Source: Kribbella rubisoli
Lineage (GTDB): Bacteria; Actinomycetota; Actinomycetes; Propionibacteriales; Kribbellaceae
Assembly: GCF_004217145.1 (NCBI RefSeq)
Contig: NZ_SHKR01000016.1
Coordinates: forward strand, 402,756-466,755
Direction of reading: 5' to 3'
DNA length: 64,000 nucleotides
Below the pieces are notes generated by a model that had not been told where the DNA came from, did not search any database, and was given only the letters and a program-made list of their open reading frames with translations. The position numbers were made by a program, and so were the translations under genes. Below are positions 40,530 to 48,190 of this stretch, one piece after another. Position 1 is the first letter of the stretch; the number at the start of each line of letters is the position of its first letter.

Positions 40530-42413
40530 GTGAGTATGGAAATGACCGCGTGGAACTCGCTGTACCACGCGATGCACGCGCAGGACGACAAACGTCCCTT
40601 CTCGAAGGCGACCTTGCAGCGGATCCTCGCGTTCGCGCGCCCGCACCGCACCCAGCTGATCTGGTTCCTCGTGATGAGCGTCGGCGCCGCCGTCCTCGCG
40701 GTGGCGACTCCGGTGCTGGCCGGCGAGGTGGTCAACGCGATCGTCGGCGGGAAGGCGTTCAGCGTCGTACTGCGGTTCGCGGTGCTGATCGCGGTCATCG
40801 CGATCGCGGAGGCCGGGCTGAGCATGCTGACGCGGTGGTTGTCGGCGCAGATCGGTGAGGGACTGATCCTGGATCTGCGGACGGCGGTGTTCGACCACAT
40901 CCAGCGGATGCCGATCGCGTTCTTCACCCGGACGCGGACCGGCGCGCTGGTCTCCCGGCTGAACAACGACGTGATCGGTGCGCAGCGCGCGTTCAGCGAC
41001 ACGTTGTCCGGTGTGGTCGGCAACCTGGTGATGCTCGTGCTGACGCTTGTGGTGATGCTGCGGGAGTCGTGGCAGATCACTCTGCTCGCGCTGGTGATCC
41101 TGCCGGTCTTCGTCATTCCGGCGCGGCGGGTCGGGCGCCGGTTGGCGTCGCTCGAGCGGGAGGCGGCCAACTACAACGCCACAATGAGCACGCAGATGAC
41201 CGAGCGGTTCTCGGCGCCGGGGGCGACGTTGGTGAAGCTGTTCGGGCGGCCGAAGCGGGAGTCGCTCGAGTTCGCGATCCGTGCGCGACGCGTGCGGGAC
41301 ATCGGCGTACGGACGGCGATGGTGCAGTGGATCTTCGTGACGGCGTTGACGCTGGTGTCGGCGCTGGCGCTCGCAGTTGTCTACGGACTCGGCGGGTTCT
41401 ACGCGCTGCGGGATCAGCTCGATGCGGGTGCGGTCGTGTCGATGGCGCTGCTGCTGACGCGGTTGTACGCGCCGCTGACCGCGCTGGCGAGTGCGCGGCT
41501 CGAGGTGATGACGGCGCTGGTGAGCTTCGAGCGGGTCTTCGAAGTACTGGATCTGGAGCCGCTCATCAAGGACAAGCCGGACGCTCAGCGGGTTCCTGAG
41601 GGGCCGGTGGCGGTGGAGTTCGCGGATGTGAGCTTCGCGTATCCGTCGGCGGACAAGGTCTCGCTGGCTTCGCTTGAGGAGGTCGCGAAGCTGGACACTC
41701 GGGGCGGGGTCGAGGTGTTGCATGACGTCTCGTTCCGCGCTGAGCCGGGGCAGATGGTGGCGCTCGTCGGGTCGTCCGGTGCGGGGAAGTCGACGATCGC
41801 TCAGCTGATTCCGCGGTTGTACGACGTGGACGCAGGGTCGGTGAAGCTGGCCGGCGCCGACGTGCGGGATGTGTCCGCGGAGTCGTTGCGGGCGACGCTC
41901 GGGATGGTGACGCAGGACGGTCATCTCTTCCACGATTCGATCCGGGAGAACCTGCTGCTCGCGCGTCCCGAGGCGTCCGAGGAGGACCTGTGGGATTCGT
42001 TGGAGCGGGCTCGGTTGGGCGAGCTGATCCGGTCGTTGCCTGATCAGCTCGACACGGTCGTCGGTGAGCGCGGGTATCGGCTGTCGGGTGGTGAGCGGCA
42101 GCGGTTGACGATCGCGCGGTTGCTGCTCGCGCAGCCGCGGGTCGTGATCCTCGACGAGGCGACTGCCGCGTTGGACTCGACGAATGAGGCTGCGGTGCAG
42201 GCGGCGTTGACGGAGGCGCTTGCTGGTCGTACGGCGGTGGTGATCGCGCACCGGCTGTCGACGATCCGTGCCGCGGACCAGATCCTCGTGATCGAGGCTG
42301 GGCGGATCGTGGAGCGCGGTCGGCATGCGGAGTTGCTGGCGGCCGGCGGGCGGTACGAAGAGCTGTACCGCACGCAGTTCGACCAGCCCGGTGCCGATGC
42401 TGTCCCGGTGTAG
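40530..42413 (+). CDS. ABC exporter, fused permease-ATPase (homodimer type)
   Basis: A 627-residue half-transporter with six helices (about residues 40-320) and a complete ATPase: Walker A GSSGAGKST, Q-loop VTQDGHLFHDS, signature YRLSGGERQRLTIARLL, Walker B VVILDEATAALD, H-loop VVIAHRLSTI. All catalytic residues are canonical, so it can work as a homodimer. A short insertion (SADKVSLASLEEVAKLD) precedes the Walker A strand. GTG 40530 has GGAG eight bases upstream; GTG 40461 would start at the predicted transcription start and is less likely. Controlled by the divergent TetR. Confidence 0.9.
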   Translation: MSMEMTAWNSLYHAMHAQDDKRPFSKATLQRILAFARPHRTQLIWFLVMSVGAAVLAVATPVLAGEVVNAIVGGKAFSVVLRFAVLIAVIAIAEAGLSMLTRWLSAQIGEGLILDLRTAVFDHIQRMPIAFFTRTRTGALVSRLNNDVIGAQRAFSDTLSGVVGNLVMLVLTLVVMLRESWQITLLALVILPVFVIPARRVGRRLASLEREAANYNATMSTQMTERFSAPGATLVKLFGRPKRESLEFAIRARRVRDIGVRTAMVQWIFVTALTLVSALALAVVYGLGGFYALRDQLDAGAVVSMALLLTRLYAPLTALASARLEVMTALVSFERVFEVLDLEPLIKDKPDAQRVPEGPVAVEFADVSFAYPSADKVSLASLEEVAKLDTRGGVEVLHDVSFRAEPGQMVALVGSSGAGKSTIAQLIPRLYDVDAGSVKLAGADVRDVSAESLRATLGMVTQDGHLFHDSIRENLLLARPEASEEDLWDSLERARLGELIRSLPDQLDTVVGERGYRLSGGERQRLTIARLLLAQPRVVILDEATAALDSTNEAAVQAALTEALAGRTAVVIAHRLSTIRAADQILVIEAGRIVERGRHAELLAAGGRYEELYRTQFDQPGADAVPV

Positions 42414-42496
42414 ATGGTTGCCTTGGGCACCCGTAGCGGGTTGTGTGACGGGTAGCCGGAGATAGCAGGTCAGCAGTCAAATATCCCGCCAGCGGG

Positions 42497-45391
42497 ATGG
42501 CGTCATTGGTACTGACGGTTGGACAGGAGGTTGTCGGGTTGGTGGGCACGAGGCAGGAGCTGGCTGGATACGCGGTGGTCTTCCGGCCGGCGGATCCACC
42601 GCGCACAGGGCGAGTTGCCTTCTGGGACCCTTCCGGCGGTGAACTGCCTCTAGGAGTCGGCGAGCAGGTCGAGCTGCAGTTGGTTGTCGATTCCCGGCTG
42701 CAGTCGGTGCGGGCGATCGAGTGGCCGGTCGGCGACGCGGTTGCGGTGTTGGGACGGATGCGGCGGGCGGCAGGTGCTCATCCGTCGGCGGCGTTCTGGG
42801 GTGGGGCTTCACTGTTGGCACTCCAGCTGATTGCTCGGGGCAAGCTTCTTCCGGGCGTCTCCCCCGACGGGTACGACGCCTGGCGGGTCGGCCCCCTCGA
42901 CACCGACGACATCACCCGAATCCTCACCCTCGCCGAGGGCATGCCACCGTCAGCCCGAGCCCTCCCCCTCCCAACCACCTCCAGCTCCCCCGAGGCCGGA
43001 GCCACGCCCGGCTCGACCGAGGTCCGCGCCGGGTCCGCGTCCGCGCTCTCGTCCGGGGAGGTGCGGGTGGCGGTTGCGGAGGATTTGTTGCGGGAGTTTC
43101 TGGACGCGGTTGCGGATGGGATGCCTCGGTCTCCGGCGGCGGGGAGGGCGCATCAGACGAATCTGTTCACCACGCGGGCGCCGCAGCGGGTGGAGCGGTT
43201 GCGGGGGTGGGCGGATGAGGTTTCTGCGGGGCTCGACAGCGGGGTGCGGATCTCGTTGCGGATCGAGTTGGCGGACTCGCTGGCGTTCAGCGCCGTCGTT
43301 CAACTGCACAGCCTGAAGGACCCGACGCTCGTGCGGGACGCAGACGACGTGTGGGCCGAGGACGTGGCCGGGTTCGGGCCGCGAGCTCGGATTGACGCGA
43401 CGCTCGCGATCCGTCGTGCCGCGCGGGTCTGGCCTGCGCTCCAGCGCTTGCTGGACTCCGCCATACCAAACCGTATGGAACTGTCGGACGAAGAGGTCGC
43501 CGACCTGCTCGCGGGATCGGCGCAGCGGTTGACGGCGGCCGGGGTGGATCTGCATTGGCCGCGGAGTCTCGGGCGTCAGCTCACCGCCCGCGCCGCGATC
43601 ACCTCCGCGGACGGACCGCCGAGCAGCCTCCCCGGATTCTTCGGCGGCGACAAGACGCTCGACTTCAGCTGGCAGGTCGCCGTCGGCGACGACCCGCTGA
43701 CCGAGGCCGAGCTCGACCAGCTCGCCGAAGCCACCCGCCCGGTGGTTCGCTTGCGCGACCAGTGGATGCTGATCGATCCCGAGCTCGCCCGCAAAGCCCG
43801 CGAACGCATCCTCAAACCAGTCACCCCGATCGACGCCCTCGGCGCCGCACTCACCGGCACCACCGAGATCGACGGCCGCCAGATCGCCGTCACCCCGGCC
43901 AAGTGGCTGGACGATCTCCGCGCTCGCATCGCCGACCCCGACCGCGCCGATGAGCCCATCGAAGCACCCGCCGGACTCCAGGCGACACTGCGTGACTACC
44001 AACTGCGCGGCCTGCGTTGGCTCGCACGGATGACCTCGCTCGGCCTCGGCGCCTGCCTCGCCGACGACATGGGTCTCGGCAAGACGATCACGCTCATCTC
44101 ACTCCATCTCCACCGCCAGGAGTCCACGGACACCGCCGGCCCGACCCTCGTCGTCTGCCCCGCGTCGCTCCTCGGCAACTGGGAGCGCGAAGTCCGACGA
44201 TTCGCCCCCGGCACGCCGGTACGACGATTCCACGGCACCGCACGCTCACTCGACGACGCCCAGGACGGTTTCGTCCTGACGACGTACGGGACCTTGCGCC
44301 GCGACGCCGCACGGCTGGCCGATCACCGATGGGGCCTGGTGGTCGCCGACGAGGCGCAACACGTGAAGAACCCCTCATCCGGTACGGCGAAGGCGCTGCG
44401 CACCGTGCCGGGACAAGCGCGGGTCGCCCTGACCGGCACACCAGTCGAGAACAATCTGTCCGAGTTGTGGGCGATCCTCGACTGGACGACGCCCGGGCTG
44501 CTCGGACGACTCGGCACGTTCCGCAACCAGTGGGCCGCGCCGATCGAGGCAGACAAGGACGAGGAGGTCGCCGCACGGCTCGCGAAGCTGGTCCGCCCGT
44601 TCCTGCTCAGACGCAAGAAGTCCGACCCGGGCATCGCGCCGGAGCTACCGCCGAAGACCGAGACCGATCAGCCCGTCTCGCTCACGCGCGAGCAGGTCGT
44701 GTTGTACGAGGCAACTGTCCGCGAGCTGATGGCTGAGGTCCGCGCCAGCAACCAGATGGCGCGACGCGGCCTGATCGTGAAGCTGCTCACCGGCCTCAAG
44801 CAGATCTGCAACCACCCGGCGCAGTACCTGAAGGAGAGCGACAAGGCCCGCCTCAGCGGTCGCTCCGGCAAGCTCGAACTCCTCGACGAGCTCCTCGAGA
44901 CCATCGTCGCCGAGGACGGCGCCGTCCTCGTCTTCACCCAGTACGTCGCCATGGCGCGCCTGCTCGAGCGCCACCTCGACGAACGCGGCATCCAGACCCA
45001 ACTCCTCCACGGCGGCACGCCCGTCGCGCAGCGCGAGGCGATGGTCGACCGGTTCCAGGCGGGCGAGGTCACCGTCTTCCTCCTCTCGCTCAAGGCCGCC
45101 GGCACCGGTCTCAACCTGACCCGCGCCGATCACGTTGTGCACTACGACCGCTGGTGGAATCCGGCCGTCGAGGATCAGGCGACCGACCGTGCGTACCGGA
45201 TCGGGCAGACCCGTCCGGTGCAGGTTCACCGATTGATTGCCGAAGGCACCATTGAGGACCGGATCGCCGCGATGCTCGCCGCCAAACGCGAGCTGGCCGA
45301 AGCCGTGCTCAGTGGTGGCGAGGCTGCGTTGACCGAGCTGTCCGACACGGAGCTCGCCGATCTCGTCGAGCTGCGGGGAGGTCTGCGATGA
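42497..45391 (+). CDS. SNF2-family DEAD/DEAH-type helicase
   Basis: A 964-residue SWI2/SNF2 ATPase of the bacterial type with an SNF2_N-associated N-terminal region (~450 residues). Helicase motifs: I ADDMGLGKT (about residue 521), II VVADEAQHVKN (DEAQ), III ALTGTPVENNL, then IV-VI in VFTQYVAMARLLE, LLSLKAAGTGLNL and DRAYRIGQTRPVQV. Such proteins translocate on duplex DNA and remodel protein-DNA complexes. ATG 42497 is used; TTG 42539 has the better AGGAGG site. It is coupled by ATGA to a SWIM zinc-finger gene, a pairing frequent in actinobacteria. Confidence 0.92.
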   Translation: MASLVLTVGQEVVGLVGTRQELAGYAVVFRPADPPRTGRVAFWDPSGGELPLGVGEQVELQLVVDSRLQSVRAIEWPVGDAVAVLGRMRRAAGAHPSAAFWGGASLLALQLIARGKLLPGVSPDGYDAWRVGPLDTDDITRILTLAEGMPPSARALPLPTTSSSPEAGATPGSTEVRAGSASALSSGEVRVAVAEDLLREFLDAVADGMPRSPAAGRAHQTNLFTTRAPQRVERLRGWADEVSAGLDSGVRISLRIELADSLAFSAVVQLHSLKDPTLVRDADDVWAEDVAGFGPRARIDATLAIRRAARVWPALQRLLDSAIPNRMELSDEEVADLLAGSAQRLTAAGVDLHWPRSLGRQLTARAAITSADGPPSSLPGFFGGDKTLDFSWQVAVGDDPLTEAELDQLAEATRPVVRLRDQWMLIDPELARKARERILKPVTPIDALGAALTGTTEIDGRQIAVTPAKWLDDLRARIADPDRADEPIEAPAGLQATLRDYQLRGLRWLARMTSLGLGACLADDMGLGKTITLISLHLHRQESTDTAGPTLVVCPASLLGNWEREVRRFAPGTPVRRFHGTARSLDDAQDGFVLTTYGTLRRDAARLADHRWGLVVADEAQHVKNPSSGTAKALRTVPGQARVALTGTPVENNLSELWAILDWTTPGLLGRLGTFRNQWAAPIEADKDEEVAARLAKLVRPFLLRRKKSDPGIAPELPPKTETDQPVSLTREQVVLYEATVRELMAEVRASNQMARRGLIVKLLTGLKQICNHPAQYLKESDKARLSGRSGKLELLDELLETIVAEDGAVLVFTQYVAMARLLERHLDERGIQTQLLHGGTPVAQREAMVDRFQAGEVTVFLLSLKAAGTGLNLTRADHVVHYDRWWNPAVEDQATDRAYRIGQTRPVQVHRLIAEGTIEDRIAAMLAAKRELAEAVLSGGEAALTELSDTELADLVELRGGLR

Positions 45392-46563
45392 ACGACGCGC
45401 AGATGAACGACGCCCAAGGATTCCCGGCGTTCGCGCGGCAGCAGCGGAGTACGCGGGGGCGGTCGTGGTGGGCGCGGGCTTGGGTGCAGGCGATGGAGGA
45501 CACGTCGCTCGACTCCGACCAACTGCGCAAGGGCCGCAGGTACGCGAACTCGGGGCAGGTCGGGACCATCACGATCAGCCCGGGCCGGACCGCGGCCACG
45601 GTGTACTCCCCCGAGGACACCTACGAGTCCGTCGTCCGTGTCGACGAGTTGAGTTCCGACGACTGGCACCGGTTCAGTGGGCAGGTCGCGGCGCGGGCCG
45701 GCCACATCGCCGCATTGCTGGACGGCGAGATGCCGCACGACCTGGTCGAGGCCGCGGCCGACGCAGGAGTCACGCTCCTGCCGGGCATCGGCGACCTCGA
45801 CCCGAGCTGCACCTGCGACGCATGGGAGCTGCCCTGCCAGCACGCGGCCGCCCTGTGCTATCAGGTCGCGTGGCTTCTCGACGCCGACCCGTTCGTCCTG
45901 CTCCTGCTTCGCGGTCGCACTCGCGACGCGCTCCTTGACGAGCTTCAGCTGTCGGCGACCCGTCCGACCGAGGCCGGCGTTTCGGTGGCCGACGTTCTCG
46001 CCAGCACACCCGCCGAGCTGCCCGACGTGCCGGAGCTGCCCGCGAAGGTCAGCGGCGACGAGCTCGCGGTCACGGGCATCGAGCCGCCGGAGGGCTTCGG
46101 GCCGGCGGTCCTCCAGCTTCTCGTCCTCGACGCCGCCCGCCGGGCACGAGCCATCCTCAACGCGCTCCTCCGCGGGACGCGCGAACCACAACTGCTCGAC
46201 GAATGGCAGGACGCCGTCCGCCTGGCCGCCGACTTCCCCGAGCTCACCGCACCGCTGACCGAGGGAACGGGACGAGACCTTGCCCTCGGCATCCAAGCCT
46301 GGCGGTACGGTGGCGGGCCCGGACTCGACGTACTCGAGCACACCTGGACACCCGACCCGGCCGAGCTCAACCGGGCCCGGACCGAGCTGCTCGCAGCAGA
46401 CGACGACCTGGCCGTCACCACAGCCCTCAACCAGCTGACGATCGGCGCAGACACCCAGCTCCGCCTCGACCACGACGGCCGCTGGCACCCGTACCGGCTC
46501 GTCGACGCGACCTGGATCCCGGCCGGCACGCCGTCCAAGGATCCGCTGGTCATCGAGTGGTGA
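45388..46563 (+). CDS. SWIM zinc-finger protein
   Basis: A 391-residue protein whose zinc site is C-x-C-x(n)-C-x-H in SCTCDAWELPCQHAAAL (about residues 137-153). The N-terminal half (RGRSWWARAWVQAME, GRRYANSGQVGTI) is the domain regularly found with bacterial SWIM proteins; the C-terminal half is helical and unrecognised. ATG 45388 overlaps the helicase stop. Genomic coupling suggests it supplies DNA or partner recognition to the SNF2 motor. The last codons are echoed by a 21-bp near-copy after the stop. Confidence 0.88.
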   Translation: MNDAQMNDAQGFPAFARQQRSTRGRSWWARAWVQAMEDTSLDSDQLRKGRRYANSGQVGTITISPGRTAATVYSPEDTYESVVRVDELSSDDWHRFSGQVAARAGHIAALLDGEMPHDLVEAAADAGVTLLPGIGDLDPSCTCDAWELPCQHAAALCYQVAWLLDADPFVLLLLRGRTRDALLDELQLSATRPTEAGVSVADVLASTPAELPDVPELPAKVSGDELAVTGIEPPEGFGPAVLQLLVLDAARRARAILNALLRGTREPQLLDEWQDAVRLAADFPELTAPLTEGTGRDLALGIQAWRYGGGPGLDVLEHTWTPDPAELNRARTELLAADDDLAVTTALNQLTIGADTQLRLDHDGRWHPYRLVDATWIPAGTPSKDPLVIEW

Positions 46564-46595
46564 GCCCGGCGCGGCCGCTGGTCATCGGGTGGTGA
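46543..46595 (+). repeat. Near-perfect duplication of the SWIM gene end
   Basis: The 21 bases at 46543-46563, which encode the final P-L-V-I-E-W and stop, recur at 46575-46595 with one change (A to G). The second copy lies 11 bp after the stop and is not translated. It looks like a small local duplication. Confidence 0.75.
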
Positions 46596-46628
46596 CAGTG
46601 GTGCGGCCGGTGTGGCCCAAGTCGTCGG

Positions 46629-47333
46629 TCAGGACTGGGTGACCGGGCGCATGGCGAGGCCCTCGGTGCCTGCCCAGTACGTGACGCGCTGGCCGTCGTC
46701 CGCCTCGAAGGAGGTGACAGGCATCTTCACCTTGACCGCCTTTTCCGGCTCCGCCTCGCCGCCGGGGCTGCCGAGTCCGACGGTGATGAGCTTCACCGTA
46801 TAGGTGTCCATCTGGCCGCCGGTGGCGAGCACACCTGCGTAGGCCTTCTCGCCGGGAGCGAGGGTCACTGCCTCGCCGGAGTTGGTCGCCTCCTTGACCG
46901 GGGCGTAACTCTTGGCGTCGCCCAGCGTGATCTCGGGATAGCCCTGGACATCACACTTCTTGGCCCCCTTGTTCATGGCCACCAGCATGAGGTGGCGCAC
47001 GTCGTCGCCTGGCGCGTCGTAGTTCGTGACGGTGAAGGTCAGGTCCGCCATCGTGCACAGGTCGACGCCGGCGTCGTCGGTGGGCATCTTCGAGGGCTTC
47101 ACAGTCGATTTCGCCGGGCGCGTCGACGCCGGGCTCGTAGCCGTCGGTGCCGTCGGTGAGGTCGTTGCGCTCGCCGAGGTCGTGGCACTCTGCTGGTCCG
47201 TGGGTTTGCTCCCGTCCGACGCATTCGCTGACCCGCACGCGGCGGTTGTCAGGAGTGCGGCGACCGCGCCGGCCCCGAGGGCATATCTTCTCCAGCTGCC
47301 CCGACTCTTACGGTTCCCGCAGACAACGTTCAC
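46629..47333 (-). CDS. DUF4232 lipoprotein
   Basis: A 234-residue secreted lipoprotein: basic N-terminus, hydrophobic segment ALGAGAVAALLTTAAC with a lipobox ending at Cys33, a Ser/Thr/Pro-rich linker of about 50 residues, then a DUF4232 domain beginning at CTMADLTFTVTN, with the paired cysteine in AKKCDVQGYPEI. The family is common in actinobacteria and has no known function. GTG 47333 follows AGGGGAA. It is divergent from the leader-peptide/GNAT unit. Confidence 0.88.
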   Translation of the reverse strand: MNVVCGNRKSRGSWRRYALGAGAVAALLTTAACGSANASDGSKPTDQQSATTSASATTSPTAPTATSPASTRPAKSTVKPSKMPTDDAGVDLCTMADLTFTVTNYDAPGDDVRHLMLVAMNKGAKKCDVQGYPEITLGDAKSYAPVKEATNSGEAVTLAPGEKAYAGVLATGGQMDTYTVKLITVGLGSPGGEAEPEKAVKVKMPVTSFEADDGQRVTYWAGTEGLAMRPVTQS

Positions 47334-47404
47334 TGAAGTTCCCCTTGTTCAGCTGACGAATTCAGGATGATTGACGCCTCACACCCAGCTAAAGTTGATC
47401 GCGA

Positions 47405-47501
47405 CTTCGAAGGAGGAGGTGAGTTGATGACCGCGCCATCTCGGGCTGTTGCACGCCCGGCAGCCCACACGGTCACTCAACTCATCAACTGATCTTCGAA
47501 G
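47405..47501 (+). promoter_or_regulatory. Hairpin attenuator around a leader ORF
   Basis: CTTCGAAG occurs at 47405-47412 and 47494-47501; being self-complementary, the copies can pair. Inside, AGTTGATGA (47422-47430, containing the leader ATG) pairs with TCATCAACT (47482-47490, ending in the leader stop). A competing register pairs GAGTTGA (47421-47427) with TCAACTC (47477-47483), and a small CGGGC/GCCCG stem (47442-47459) sits in the loop. Folding would hide the leader ribosome site and part of the GAAGGG site of the GNAT gene; a translating ribosome would open it. Confidence 0.6.
47427..47492 (+). CDS. 21-residue leader peptide
   Basis: A very short frame, MTAPSRAVARP followed by AAHTVTQLIN, with one of the strongest ribosome sites in the window (AAGGAGGAGG at 47410-47419, seven bases before the ATG). 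Its stop lies 17 bases before the TTG start of the GNAT gene. The start and stop regions are complementary to each other. The peptide has no membrane or catalytic features, so it most likely acts by being translated. TTGACG at 47371-47376 may be part of the promoter. Confidence 0.6.
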   Translation: MTAPSRAVARPAAHTVTQLIN

Positions 47502-47509
47502 GGACCACG

Positions 47510-48010
47510 TTGTCCATCACCTGGAACACCCGTGTCGAGACGCCGTCCGATATCGAAACCGTCCGTGACATCACCCGGCTGGCGTTCGGTAAGCAATTCG
47601 AGGTCGACTTCCTCGACGCGCACCGCGCCGACCCGGTCGCCTGGATCCCCGGCCTGCTGATCGTCGCAACCACCCCGGCCGACGAGCCGGTCGCGTACGC
47701 CCTCCTCACCCGCTGCCACATCGGCGACAGCCCGGTCCTCTCACTCGGGCCGGTCGCCGTGCTTCCGCAGTACCAGAAACAGGGTGCCGGCGGTGCGGCC
47801 GTGCGGGCCGCGCTGGCCACGGCGCGTGATCGTAGCGAAGGGACGGTTGTCGTGCTCGGACACGACACCTACTACCCACGATTCGGATTCCGGCAGGCGA
47901 CGGAGTTCGGTGTCCATCACCCGCAGTACGACGGGCCGCATCTGATGGCGCTCGCGTTCGACGGGTACGCCGTACCGGCCGGGGACCTCACGTACCCCGT
48001 CACCGTCTGA
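47510..48010 (+). CDS. GNAT family N-acetyltransferase
   Basis: A 166-residue acetyltransferase of the YhbS type. The acetyl-CoA pyrophosphate loop is QKQGAGGAAVRAAL (about residues 91-104), preceded by the strand LGPVAVLPQYQ; VLGHDTYYPRFGF is the family C-terminal motif. The substrate is unknown. It begins with TTG 47510 behind GAAGGG, seven bases from the leader hairpin, so translation is probably coupled to the leader peptide. A 14-bp hairpin terminator follows immediately. Confidence 0.88.
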   Translation: MSITWNTRVETPSDIETVRDITRLAFGKQFEVDFLDAHRADPVAWIPGLLIVATTPADEPVAYALLTRCHIGDSPVLSLGPVAVLPQYQKQGAGGAAVRAALATARDRSEGTVVVLGHDTYYPRFGFRQATEFGVHHPQYDGPHLMALAFDGYAVPAGDLTYPVTV

Positions 48011-48013
48011 GAC

Positions 48014-48052
48014 CGGGTCGCCGGAGGCCGTGCTCCAGCCTCCGGCGACCCG
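48014..48052 (+). terminator. Hairpin terminator after the GNAT gene
   Basis: A perfect 14-bp stem (48014-48027 with 48039-48052) and an 11-base loop, four bases after the stop. GC-rich, no U tract. It isolates the GNAT gene from the peptide-transport operon. Confidence 0.85.
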
Positions 48053-48143
48053 TGCGGTCGTCGGCACTGAACGTTCCACTGCGAGTACGGCGAGCGGTCG
48101 TAAAAGGTTCAGCCAAACTCGCCGAATCACTTGCGCACCCACC

Positions 48144-48153
48144 TTGTATACAT
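48144..48153 (+). promoter_or_regulatory. Promoter and possible GntR operator of the peptide operon
   Basis: TTGTATACAT contains the 8-bp palindrome TGTATACA and also a near-consensus -10 (TATACA, 48147-48152). It lies 38 bases before the operon's first ATG. FadR/FCD-type GntR regulators, like the one encoded at 55421-56113, often bind short sites of the form T-G-T-N-x-A-C-A. The link is inference; no good -35 is seen. Confidence 0.45.
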
Positions 48154-48190
48154 GAAACAGTCGACGGAACCGCCTACTCAGGAGCCCGCG

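Noticed and set aside
42831..43316. Alternative frames within the SNF2 gene (rich in Pro/Arg)
   Set aside because: The frame with intact helicase motifs runs through the region; these are high-GC shadows.
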